A stretch of 40,172 bases of DNA from RQOF01 sp964461135 (lineage in GTDB: Bacteria > Calditrichota > Calditrichia > RBG-13-44-9). This document shows, one piece after another, positions 16,929-24,975 of this stretch (its first letter is position 1; each line of letters opens with the position of its first letter). Under the pieces are notes generated by a model, which did no database searches, was not told where the DNA came from, and saw nothing but the letters and a program-made list of their open reading frames with translations. The DNA lies in the NCBI GenBank assembly GCA_964461135.1, contig CAYWTB010000037.1, forward strand, positions 1 to 40,172. The letters run 5' to 3'. The position numbers were made by a program, and so were the translations under genes.

Positions 16929-17435
16929 ATGAAAACTTCAGAATATCTAATAATGTCAGTAACAATAATTTTATTTTTATCAACACAAACAATATCAAAA
17001 GACCTTTCGGTAAAAACCGATCCGCCGCAACAAATTGAAACTGCAAAGGCAGACTCAACCCCGAAAGCCGAAACCTCATCTGCACATGGCAAGGATCTCG
17101 GCATTGGCCCGATTAAAGAAGTAAAATTGGGACCCATAGATGAAAAACTTGCCCAGCAAGGTAAAAGTCTTTTTGAGATGAAATGCAGTGTGTGCCATAG
17201 CTTAGATGAAAGAAAAATTGGACCTGCTCTACGGGATGTAACGCAACAGCGAACCCCTGAATTTATCATGAATTTACTGGTTAACACAACCGAGATGGAA
17301 CAAAAAGATGAAGTAATGAAAAATTTGATTTCGGAATATTCAATTCCGATGACTAATTTACAACTGGGCGAGAAAGATGCCAGAGCACTACTCGAATATC
17401 TGCGTAGTGTTGACAGCACATCGGTTTCTAAGTAA
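16929..17435 (+). CDS. Periplasmic monoheme class I cytochrome c
   Basis: A small electron carrier of 168 residues. It has a signal peptide or anchor (about 1-24), a Pro/Glu/Lys-rich flexible linker (25-70) and a cytochrome c domain with heme motif CSVCH (Cys86, Cys89, His90), KIGPALRDV (the usual GP loop) and a likely axial Met141 in YSIPMTNL. I chose ATG 16929 over the upstream in-frame ATG at 16875 because AAGGTGG lies eight bases before it and the signal sequence then begins correctly; the longer form would overlap the cytochrome-porin gene. It sits immediately after the cytochrome-porin and probably exchanges electrons with its heme. The long linker suggests tethering with reach across the periplasm. 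Confidence 0.88.
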   Translation: MKTSEYLIMSVTIILFLSTQTISKDLSVKTDPPQQIETAKADSTPKAETSSAHGKDLGIGPIKEVKLGPIDEKLAQQGKSLFEMKCSVCHSLDERKIGPALRDVTQQRTPEFIMNLLVNTTEMEQKDEVMKNLISEYSIPMTNLQLGEKDARALLEYLRSVDSTSVSK

Positions 17436-17608
17436 GGAAGTTGAATGTTGATGTTCTTCTTCAAATTAAATATTCTTGATCGCTCTTCTGATATTTGATT
17501 AACGGAACAAGCCATATATTTAGATACTATTTGGGTGGTTTACATCAAAACTGACAACTTGTCCCAAGAAAATATATACAGTTTGTATAACTTTTTGCAG
17601 GAATTGCT

Positions 17609-18916
17609 GTGAAGAAATCATCAAAACCAGGTTTTCTAAAATCAAGCGATAAAGTCACTCTGAATGCGGCGCATCAGGTTCTGAATGGGCACAGGAAAAA
17701 GGGAAAGTTATCAAGCCTGTTGCCATTCCTGGGACCGGCCTTTATTGCCAGTGTTGCCTATGTTGACCCGGGAAATTTTGCAACAAATATAGAAGGCGGT
17801 TCTCAGTTCGGATACACACTCCTTTGGGTAATTGTGGCCAGCAATCTCATGGCCATGCTCATACAGACACTTTCTGCAAAATTAGGAATTGCCAGCGGCC
17901 ATAATTTGGCCGAGCACTGCCGGAATCAATTTTCAAAGCCAGTTGTCTATGGCATGTGGGTTCTCATGGAAGTTGTTGCTATGGCTACTGATTTAGCGGA
18001 ATTCCTTGGTGCCGCTCTGGGATTTAATTTGCTCCTGGGAATTCCACTCATTTTGGGAGGGATACTGACAGCTATTGCCACATTCCTGATTCTTGGCTTA
18101 GAGCGATATGGATTCCGCCCTCTTGAAGCAGTCATCAGTTCCATGGTGGGAATTATTGCAATTAGTTATCTCATCGAAACAATTATGGATAAACCAGATT
18201 GGGTTACTGTATTCAAACATGCGGTGGTTCCCGAATTTGCCGGAGCCGAGAGCGTTGTATTAGCAGCTGGTATTCTCGGGGCAACGGTGATGCCTCACGC
18301 TATTTTTCTGCATTCGGCCCTTACCCAGGGACGGATAGTGGTGAAAGACCCCAAACGATTACGGCGTTTGTTTCGTTTTGAAATAACTGACGTTGTTATC
18401 GCTATGGGTGTAGCCAGTATGGTAAACGCCGCTATGCTGATAATGGCTGCGGCAACCTTTCATAAAAGCGGCATGACCGAGATTGCTACTATTGAACAGG
18501 CTCACCAAACCCTGGAACCGTTGCTTGGCCGGGCCGCTCAGTGGTTTTTCGGATTATCGCTTCTGGCAGCTGGTCTTTCCTCCTCAACCGTGGGAACAAG
18601 TGCTGGCCAGGTAATTATGCAAGGATTTCTAAAATGGCATATTCCGGTCTGGATAAGACGACTCATTACCATGCTGCCCTCTCTGGTGGTCATTGCCCTG
18701 AAATTTGATCCAACCCGAACATTAGTCATGAGTCAGGTGGTGCTCAGTTTCGGACTTCCCTTCGCGATTATTCCTTTAGTACTGTTTACCAGAAGGTCTG
18801 ACATCATGGGCACTCTGGTAAATCACCGGATTACAACTTTCATTGCTACTATCATAGCAGGATTGATTATTCTTTTGAATATTTATCTGTTATATCAAAC
18901 TTTATTTGTGGGTTAA
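17609..18916 (+). CDS. mntH: Nramp-family divalent metal (Mn2+/Fe2+) transporter MntH
   Basis: A proton-coupled inner-membrane importer of Mn2+ (also Fe2+ and others) with about 11 helices in 435 residues. The metal-site motifs are intact: DPGN in helix 1 (Asp53-Asn56) and MPH in helix 6 (Met228-His230), whose Met favours Mn2+ over alkaline earths. A basic 30-residue cytosolic tail precedes helix 1. The start is GTG at 17609 with GCAGGAA upstream. It appears to form an operon with the following tandem Usp gene, which begins four bases after the stop. No Mn riboswitch or MntR box can be recognised upstream. An intact Mn importer next to a dead Fe/Mn SOD is notable. Confidence 0.93.
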   Translation: MKKSSKPGFLKSSDKVTLNAAHQVLNGHRKKGKLSSLLPFLGPAFIASVAYVDPGNFATNIEGGSQFGYTLLWVIVASNLMAMLIQTLSAKLGIASGHNLAEHCRNQFSKPVVYGMWVLMEVVAMATDLAEFLGAALGFNLLLGIPLILGGILTAIATFLILGLERYGFRPLEAVISSMVGIIAISYLIETIMDKPDWVTVFKHAVVPEFAGAESVVLAAGILGATVMPHAIFLHSALTQGRIVVKDPKRLRRLFRFEITDVVIAMGVASMVNAAMLIMAAATFHKSGMTEIATIEQAHQTLEPLLGRAAQWFFGLSLLAAGLSSSTVGTSAGQVIMQGFLKWHIPVWIRRLITMLPSLVVIALKFDPTRTLVMSQVVLSFGLPFAIIPLVLFTRRSDIMGTLVNHRITTFIATIIAGLIILLNIYLLYQTLFVG

Positions 18917-18920
18917 TCTC

Positions 18921-19832
18921 ATGTTTAAGCGATTACTAGTTCCATTAGATGGTTCGAAGATGGCAGAAGCTGTTATACCAGCAACCATTTATCTGCAAGA
19001 AAAATTAGATGTTTCAGTGAATTTGGTTCATATTATCGAGAAGAATGCCCCCAAGGAAGTCCATGGACAACATCACCTGGCAAATGAGGAGGAAGCTGAA
19101 TTATACCTCAAAGAACTTGCTCATAAATCATTTCCTGAATCCGCAAAAGTAAATTTTCATGTTCATTCTGCGGAAATCGAGAATGTCGCAAAGAGCATAA
19201 CAGATCATGTCGGGGAATTGGATTCAGACCTCATTGTCATGTGTACTCATGGTCATGGTGGCATGCATCATTTACTTGTTGGTAGCATCGCCCAGCAGGT
19301 AATTGCCATGGGTGCAACACCGGTACTCCTAATAAAACCAGCGGTAGACAACAGTATACCGACAATTAAAATAAAGAAGATCCTGGTTCCCCTGGACGGT
19401 CAACGCGACCATGAGGTGGGTCTGGAAAAATCAAAAAATTTATCAAAAATATTGGGCGCATCGTTACATTTGGTCCTGGTTGTCTATACATATGGTCATC
19501 TTTCCGGACAATGGACAACCACCAGCCGTTTGCTGCCCGGCTCAACTTCGGAATTACTGGAAATCGAGGTACATAATGCAATAGAATATCTGGAGAACTT
19601 AAGAGAACAGTTATCAAATGAGGGTTTTACTGTCACGGCAGATGTTTTTCGAGGCGATCCGGCAAGGGTTATCACCAAAGTTACGCTGGATATGCAAATT
19701 GACCTTATCTCCCTGGGAACCCATGCCAAAAAAGGAATGGACGCATTTTGGTCAGGAAGCATAACACCAAAGATCTGCAAAAAGTGTCAGATCCCTTTTC
19801 TTTTAATACCCATTCATTCAAATATAAAATGA
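18921..19832 (+). CDS. Tandem-domain universal stress protein
   Basis: A cytoplasmic protein of 303 residues made of two UspA folds. Domain 1 (about 1-142) starts FKRLLVPLDGSKMAE and ends with the nucleotide-binding loop GHGGMHHLLVGSIAQQVI, then TPVLLIKP. Domain 2 (about 150-303) starts IKKILVPLDGQRDHE and ends GTHAKKGMDAFWSGSITPKI, then PFLLIPI. ATP binding is likely in domain 1, where the G-x2-G-x9-G-S pattern is kept, and less sure in domain 2. I use ATG 18921; an upstream in-frame TTG at 18906 would overlap mntH and has no better ribosome site. Its adjacency to mntH suggests a stress or metal-related trigger. Confidence 0.9.
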   Translation: MFKRLLVPLDGSKMAEAVIPATIYLQEKLDVSVNLVHIIEKNAPKEVHGQHHLANEEEAELYLKELAHKSFPESAKVNFHVHSAEIENVAKSITDHVGELDSDLIVMCTHGHGGMHHLLVGSIAQQVIAMGATPVLLIKPAVDNSIPTIKIKKILVPLDGQRDHEVGLEKSKNLSKILGASLHLVLVVYTYGHLSGQWTTTSRLLPGSTSELLEIEVHNAIEYLENLREQLSNEGFTVTADVFRGDPARVITKVTLDMQIDLISLGTHAKKGMDAFWSGSITPKICKKCQIPFLLIPIHSNIK

Positions 19833-19909
19833 ATTACAAAAGGGATGAAGTCTTTAAACATTGAACAATTAAAATATTCTTTGAACCATTCTATAAGGAG
19901 ACAATAATC

Positions 19910-20806
19910 ATGAAAATCGTAAAGAAATTTCCCCCAAACAAAATAAGTCTTTTGGGCCTATTGATTATCCTGATCCCTTTCTTGTGGGCATGCGCTCCCA
20001 GTGGAGTACCCGGAAATTCCCAATTATATGCTGATGAGAAGTATGTTTCGGATTTCCCGGAACTTGACGGATACGGGCAATGGTTTACTGTTCCGCCCTA
20101 TGGTGAAGTATGGCAACCCTCTGTGATTGATAACTGGCAACCTTTTTCTTATGGGAAATGGGTCTGGACAGATCAGGGGTGGGCCTGGGTGTCTTATGAA
20201 CCCTATGGCTGGCTGGTCTTTCATTACGGAAACTGGGATTATCAACCTTCGCTAGGTTGGTTTTGGATTCCCGGATATCAGTGGTCCCCTGCGCGGGTGC
20301 GATGGATTGAGTATGGTGATTATATTTGCTGGGCACCCTTTCCTCCAACAGGCGTTGTCTGGCCGGAGCCCTGGGTGTCTACCCGGATTAATATCTGGAT
20401 TGTTGTAGATCGGGATAAGTTCCTTTACGACGACATTGGAAGGAATCGAATTTCCGGATTTCCCAGAAGAGAACCCCAAAGAACAATCATTAGAGATAGG
20501 GAACCGGATGTCTTGATAATAGAGAGGGCGGTCAAACATCCCATTCCGGTAATCAGAGTTCAGCAGGAACCGGTCAGATATAAAGAGCGGGAATTCCAGA
20601 GGATGCGGCTTCCTGAGGAGCAAAGACCAAGCATAGAGAAAAAAAGAGACGAAACAAGGCAGGAGATATTGCGTCCCCCACCAAGACCGGTTCCAAGAGA
20701 AAGAAATCAGGAGAAAGTAGAGCCTAAGACTAAACCGGATAAAAATAAAACTGAACGGCCTATTCAGAGGCAAGAACCGAAAAAGAAAGAGTCAGACAAA
20801 AAATAA
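19910..20806 (+). CDS. DUF6600-family Trp-rich lipoprotein
   Basis: A 298-residue protein with a lipobox LWAC (Cys28), so probably a membrane-anchored lipoprotein. Residues about 40-155 carry the DUF6600 signature: repeated YG.W, WQPFSYGKWVW, GWAWVSYEPYGW, HYGNW, GWFWIPGYQWSPA.V.W and CWAPFPPTG. The domain's function is not known; it occurs in Gram-negative exported proteins. The C-terminal third (about 185-298) is highly charged, rich in Arg, Glu, Lys and Pro, and probably disordered, perhaps binding peptidoglycan or anionic polymer. ATAAGGAG precedes the start. It lies between the mntH-usp pair and a porin gene. No enzyme motif is visible. Confidence 0.85.
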   Translation: MKIVKKFPPNKISLLGLLIILIPFLWACAPSGVPGNSQLYADEKYVSDFPELDGYGQWFTVPPYGEVWQPSVIDNWQPFSYGKWVWTDQGWAWVSYEPYGWLVFHYGNWDYQPSLGWFWIPGYQWSPARVRWIEYGDYICWAPFPPTGVVWPEPWVSTRINIWIVVDRDKFLYDDIGRNRISGFPRREPQRTIIRDREPDVLIIERAVKHPIPVIRVQQEPVRYKEREFQRMRLPEEQRPSIEKKRDETRQEILRPPPRPVPRERNQEKVEPKTKPDKNKTERPIQRQEPKKKESDKK

Positions 20807-20903
20807 AAAACAAGATCTGCCCATCAAGATCTACAGGATTATAATACCTGATTAACTGAAAATGGATCTTAACGGAAACTTGTTCTAAGAGATCATATTA
20901 AAG

Positions 20904-20925
20904 ACTGTTTTTTAAAAAAAACAGT
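20904..20925. promoter_or_regulatory. 22-bp perfect palindrome abutting a start codon
   Basis: The sequence is ACTG, six T, eight A, CAGT: ten-base arms around a two-base centre. It ends exactly at the ATG of the porin gene (20926). It could form a hairpin that hides the start, act as an operator, or serve as a weak terminator for the upstream lipoprotein gene. Confidence 0.5.
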
Positions 20926-22248
20926 ATGATGATAATTAAGGATAAGAGTGTAATGCTTAAAATAGCAAAAATCTTTCCTCTAGAGTATGAATTTAATCAA
21001 GTCTTCTGGCTAGTAATGATTTCTTTAATAATGGTTAATTTAGCTTTTGGTTTTATTATGGTTATGAGTGCGGATTATCATCCTATTTCAATAAAGAACG
21101 ATTCTACGATTGACACAACAAATCATCCACTGGTAAGTGACACATCTGAAATAACTACAGTCACCAACTGGTTCGAGCGAATTAAACTTCCCGGTACCAT
21201 AAGTGGGGATTTTCGGTGGATGCAGCATGGTAAAGTCCTTTCAAAAGGGTCAAGACCCACAACAGATCTATATATCAGAAAAATAGAACTTGCGGTTGAA
21301 ACTGACTTACTAGATTGGGCCAGTGCCATCATTGTATTAAACTCTGAATATATTGGAGATTTTCTGAATATTAATGATGATAATGTCAAAGTGGATGAAG
21401 TCCATTTCGATATTCAATTCCCCAACCAACCCTATTCGTTGGTGTTTGGAAAAAGAACCCAACCTTTTGGCCTATTCGATGATTATTTAATCACGGATCC
21501 TCTGACCCAGGACGGATATGAGACAAAATGCGTTGGTATAAGCTTTGGATACAATGGTCCCTTGAATTCAGAAATCGTTATTACTCCCTATAAAGGGAAC
21601 GCGCAAATGGATCAACTTTTTACTTCAGGTTTGTTTGACAGCCGCATAATACAAAGGGACAGCATATCAAAAAGAACAATAAATTCCTCTATTATTTCTT
21701 TTTCTTTTATACCGGTACCAAATTACTTAACACTTTTTTCAGCATACCTCAGCGAACCTGGAAAAAATAAAAGAAATACTTCGATGAATTTAGGGATGAT
21801 TTTTCACGTACCATTTATGAGAAAATTGTTGTTTGATGGTGAGTATATGCAAGCACTTTCACGGGAAAATTATTTTGGATTTAATAGGTCCTTTAATGAG
21901 AGTGCATTATCTGTTTCAGCAGTATATCTTTTTAGTTTAAGGGCAAGAAATTACAAAGGTGGTGGTAATTTTAAGGGTCGGAGATCTGGTAATCGAGCCC
22001 ATCCTATTGATCTTGCGATCCGATATGAATATTTCAATGATGATTCAATGTCAGATCTTGCTGATATTTGGTCTGTAAAAAATCGGATTAGCCTGGGTGG
22101 ACGGTATTCTTTCTTCGAGGATAAAAATATAATAGCTTATTTTGAAATGGAGATTAGGCTAAGTAAATATAGAGTGCCACCACATTTGACAGATCTACTG
22201 AATAACAGAAATAAAGAACTCTATATGAAATTAGGTATAGACTTTTAA
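20926..22248 (+). CDS. LbtU-family siderophore-porin-like outer membrane protein
   Basis: A 440-residue outer-membrane beta-barrel. A long hydrophobic segment at about 26-46 is the likely signal. The barrel shows features of the LbtU group: an N-terminal strand set ending in VDEVHFDIQF, then FGKRTQPFGLFDDYLITDPLTQDGYET, where PFG and DPLT...ET match the family core. The final residues MKLGIDF end in Phe, as expected for BAM insertion. LbtU imports legiobactin in Legionella; substrate here is unknown and iron uptake is only suggested. Starts at 20926, 20929 and 20953 are possible. The last has AAGGATAAGAG upstream and avoids the palindrome; the first two lack a ribosome site. Confidence 0.65.
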   Translation: MMIIKDKSVMLKIAKIFPLEYEFNQVFWLVMISLIMVNLAFGFIMVMSADYHPISIKNDSTIDTTNHPLVSDTSEITTVTNWFERIKLPGTISGDFRWMQHGKVLSKGSRPTTDLYIRKIELAVETDLLDWASAIIVLNSEYIGDFLNINDDNVKVDEVHFDIQFPNQPYSLVFGKRTQPFGLFDDYLITDPLTQDGYETKCVGISFGYNGPLNSEIVITPYKGNAQMDQLFTSGLFDSRIIQRDSISKRTINSSIISFSFIPVPNYLTLFSAYLSEPGKNKRNTSMNLGMIFHVPFMRKLLFDGEYMQALSRENYFGFNRSFNESALSVSAVYLFSLRARNYKGGGNFKGRRSGNRAHPIDLAIRYEYFNDDSMSDLADIWSVKNRISLGGRYSFFEDKNIIAYFEMEIRLSKYRVPPHLTDLLNNRNKELYMKLGIDF

Positions 22249-22409
22249 TTGAAGCAAAATTGCGATTATGTTTAAGTTTCAAAATAAATGGATCTTATCG
22301 CAAATACTTGTCATTAATTAATAATGAAAAAATTCAAAGGCTTGTTTTTTAAGAAGATCATACTCCTAAAAATTGCCGATTTTACTTTATCTTTCTCTAA
22401 TGAGATACA

Positions 22410-23204
22410 ATGGCAAAAACTATAAACAAATATCTTGGACGGTTTAAATTAAGTACTCCCTATAAAAGTATTTGGAATATTATCGACTGGCTTAAGTTTT
22501 CTTTCAAAACGTTTATCAACTTCAAACAAATATTCCGGTATCGGGGGGAAACATTTAAACAAATATATATTCTGGGAAACCAGGCACTCCCTTTAGTTAT
22601 CTTTGCTTCTATGTTTGTGAGTATGGTTCTCACTTTGGAATGGGGTAAAAAATTAGAGCCGTTCGGAGCAAAATTAATGCTGGGTCGGATCGTGAGCATA
22701 TCAGTTATCCGCGAGATTGGGCCTATGGTTACCGGATTAATGGTGGCTGGACGTACTGGTGCAAAAATCGTTTCTGAAATTGGCAATATGGTTCTAACCC
22801 AGCAAGTTGATGCGCTGCGTGCATATGGCATTGATCCGATCAAGCGGCTTATTGTACCTCGGGTTTTCGCATCATTCATTGTGATGGCACCTCTAACAAT
22901 TCTTGGAGACACCATGGGAATTATTGCGGGTTGGTTTACTGCTGTGATCTTTTCCGGCGTTGATTCTCAATTTTTCTGGCTTTCCGTACGCGATGGATTA
23001 TTTTTGAAGGATTTAATTATTGGAATTGTTAAACCACCTTTCTTCGGATTTTTAATAGGGGTGATAAGTGGCTACTTTGGCTATACCATTCAGGGAGGAG
23101 CAGAAGGTATGGGAAAAGCCGCAACTCGAACAGTAATGTATGCATCTATAGGCGTTCTTGTTCTGGATTTTATATTAACAATTACCATGTTGCAATTGTA
23201 TTAG
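22410..23204 (+). CDS. mlaE: MlaE-family ABC transporter permease (lipid transport)
   Basis: Inner-membrane permease of an MCE lipid transporter, 264 residues with about five to six helices. MlaE-family motifs include VIREIGPMVTGLMVAGRTGAKI (about 95-116), ALRAYGIDPIKRLIVPRV (about 137-154) and FGYTIQGGAEGMGKAATRTV (about 225-244). The N-terminus is an amphipathic segment typical of this family. It is followed by its ATPase and the MCE substrate-binding protein, giving the order E-F-D. Such systems move phospholipids between inner and outer membrane; the direction cannot be told here. Confidence 0.93.
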   Translation: MAKTINKYLGRFKLSTPYKSIWNIIDWLKFSFKTFINFKQIFRYRGETFKQIYILGNQALPLVIFASMFVSMVLTLEWGKKLEPFGAKLMLGRIVSISVIREIGPMVTGLMVAGRTGAKIVSEIGNMVLTQQVDALRAYGIDPIKRLIVPRVFASFIVMAPLTILGDTMGIIAGWFTAVIFSGVDSQFFWLSVRDGLFLKDLIIGIVKPPFFGFLIGVISGYFGYTIQGGAEGMGKAATRTVMYASIGVLVLDFILTITMLQLY

Positions 23205-23216
23205 GAGATTTTACTG

Positions 23217-23966
23217 GTGATAGAATTTAATAATGTTTCGCTTTGTTTAAATGACCGGTTAGTCCTGAATAATTTATCTTTCAAAATGGACCCCGGAAAA
23301 AGTGTATTGCTGGTGGGTAGCAGTGGTGCCGGGAAGAGTACCATCCTCCGGCTAATCCTGCGGCTAATCAAACCAACATCCGGTAAAATAATAATTATGG
23401 GCAAAAACACATCAGATATATCTGAAGACGAAATGAATAAAATTCGACAAAAATTCGGGCTTGTTTTCCAGGATAATGCCCTTTTTGACTCCCTGAGTGT
23501 CGAAGAAAATGTCGGTTTTTTCTTAATCGAAAATCTTCATCTCCCTTATGAAGAAGTCCATCGGAGAGTTATCGAAATTGTGACATTTTTTGGTTTGGAA
23601 AAATTCCTGGATTATTATCCGTCAGAATTGAGTGGCGGTATGAAAAAACGGGTCGCTATCGCCCGGGCAATTGTCACCCACCCAGTTATATTACTCTACG
23701 ATGAGCCCACTGCTGGCCTGGATCCGCTTTCGGCGAAAAAGGTGGTTGATCTTATCAAGAATCTTCGTGAAAATTTTGATGTAACCTCCCTGATTGTAAC
23801 TCACGAAATCCACCACTTTGTAGGTAGTATAGATCGCTTATTAATGTTGAAAAATGCTACTATCGCTTATGATGGCGCGCCAGACATTTCGATTCTCGAT
23901 CATTTTGAAGAAATAGAAGCGCAGAATAATTGCAAACCCGGTGAGGAGACATATGGAAATCTCTAA
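23217..23966 (+). CDS. mlaF: MlaF-family ABC transporter ATPase
   Basis: Cytosolic ATPase of the MCE lipid transporter, 249 residues. Walker A is GSSGAGKST (34-42), the Q-loop is VFQDNALFDSL, the signature is LSGGMKKR (138-145), and Walker B is LLYDEP (159-164) followed by the H-loop VTHEIH. The start is GTG at 23217, with TTAGGAG twelve bases upstream. Its final codons overlap the MCE gene by 14 bases, so the three genes should be translated together. Confidence 0.95.
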   Translation: MIEFNNVSLCLNDRLVLNNLSFKMDPGKSVLLVGSSGAGKSTILRLILRLIKPTSGKIIIMGKNTSDISEDEMNKIRQKFGLVFQDNALFDSLSVEENVGFFLIENLHLPYEEVHRRVIEIVTFFGLEKFLDYYPSELSGGMKKRVAIARAIVTHPVILLYDEPTAGLDPLSAKKVVDLIKNLRENFDVTSLIVTHEIHHFVGSIDRLLMLKNATIAYDGAPDISILDHFEEIEAQNNCKPGEETYGNL

Positions 23967-24915
23967 TAAGAATCGCCCTGTTAAAATCGGTGTCTTGTCT
24001 TTGTGGATACTCACTCTTTTTCTAGTCAGTTTTATTTTTTACATTATTGGATCAAACCAAAAATTATTCAATTCAAAATACAATCTCAACATGTTTTTAC
24101 CTAATATTCAAGGATTGGAATCCGGGGCGTTTATTACATTATCCGGTTTAAAGGTAGGTGTGGTTGGCGAACAAAAATTTTATAAAATGAATGGAAAACA
24201 GGGTATTCTCTCCGAATTAAAAATTGAAAGGAAATATGAAACCATGATCACCGAATCCTCTGTGGCAACCATAAAAACGATGGGTGTTCTGGGGGATAAA
24301 TACGTTGATATCTCTCTCGGTAATCTCAATGATCCTGTATTGAAGGAGGATGATTTTATCAACAGTAAACCTCCTCTGGATGTTGATGAAATTTTTGCGA
24401 CAACAACGGCTGCTATAAAAGATTTTCAAATTACACTGAATACCATTCATAAAATTACAGATCAGGCACTAAATGGAACAGGGGTTCTCGGAACATTAAT
24501 TCAAGATAAATCTGCTAAAAAAAATCTTACAGAATCATTAACAAATCTTCATAAAATAATGTCACGATTAATCGCGGGTGAAGGGAATCTAGGTAAGCTG
24601 GTTCAAGACACCACGCTATTCTATTCTCTTTTAAAAACCTCAAAGAATCTGGATGATATCACCGGAAAAATTCAGAGGGGCGAGGGCAGTCTGGGAAAGA
24701 TGGTTTCAGATACAACATTATATGCGAGATTTAAATCTATTTCCATACAGTCAGATGCCCTGCTTAAAAAATTACAGGGAGATGGAACCGCAGGAAAGTT
24801 AATAAATGATAAAGTATTGTATGAGCAACTCCTTAATCTTACGAAATCTCTGAATGCCCTGACACAAGACATAAATCAGAATCCTAAAAAGTATGTGCAA
24901 TTTAAACTTTTCTAA
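23953..24915 (+). CDS. mlaD: MCE-domain (MlaD-like) lipid-binding protein with Gly-repeat tail
   Basis: The periplasmic lipid-binding partner of MlaE/MlaF, 320 residues. It has an N-terminal membrane anchor (about 12-34), then an MCE domain (about 38-120) with NIQGLESGAFITLSGLKVG and VATIKTMGVLGDKYVDIS. A helical tail (about 130-305) holds repeats of the form G.G.LG.L..D..L...L (GTGVLGTLIQDKS, GEGNLGKLVQDTT, GEGSLGKMVSDTT, GDGTAGKLINDKV). The protein ends NPKKYVQFKLF, common in FCB-group MCE proteins. I use ATG 23953, preceded by GAGGAG, rather than the in-frame GTG 12 bases before. It overlaps mlaF. Confidence 0.92.
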   Translation: MEISNKNRPVKIGVLSLWILTLFLVSFIFYIIGSNQKLFNSKYNLNMFLPNIQGLESGAFITLSGLKVGVVGEQKFYKMNGKQGILSELKIERKYETMITESSVATIKTMGVLGDKYVDISLGNLNDPVLKEDDFINSKPPLDVDEIFATTTAAIKDFQITLNTIHKITDQALNGTGVLGTLIQDKSAKKNLTESLTNLHKIMSRLIAGEGNLGKLVQDTTLFYSLLKTSKNLDDITGKIQRGEGSLGKMVSDTTLYARFKSISIQSDALLKKLQGDGTAGKLINDKVLYEQLLNLTKSLNALTQDINQNPKKYVQFKLF

Positions 24916-24975
24916 AATATTAAGAGGTTTACAGGCAGCATTTTGGAAGGGGATAATAAGCCACAGGAGCATTGA

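Noticed and set aside
16901..17515. 204-codon minus-strand open frame
   Set aside because: It is antisense to the cytochrome c gene with its CSVCH motif, and no family resemblance is visible.
17436..17608. Mn riboswitch (yybP-ykoY) before mntH
   Set aside because: No GC-rich paired stems or conserved loops of that class are seen in this AT-rich gap.
20252..20773. 173-codon minus-strand open frame
   Set aside because: It is antisense to the DUF6600 lipoprotein; the Arg/Pro/Glu-rich tail of that gene leaves few stops on the other strand.
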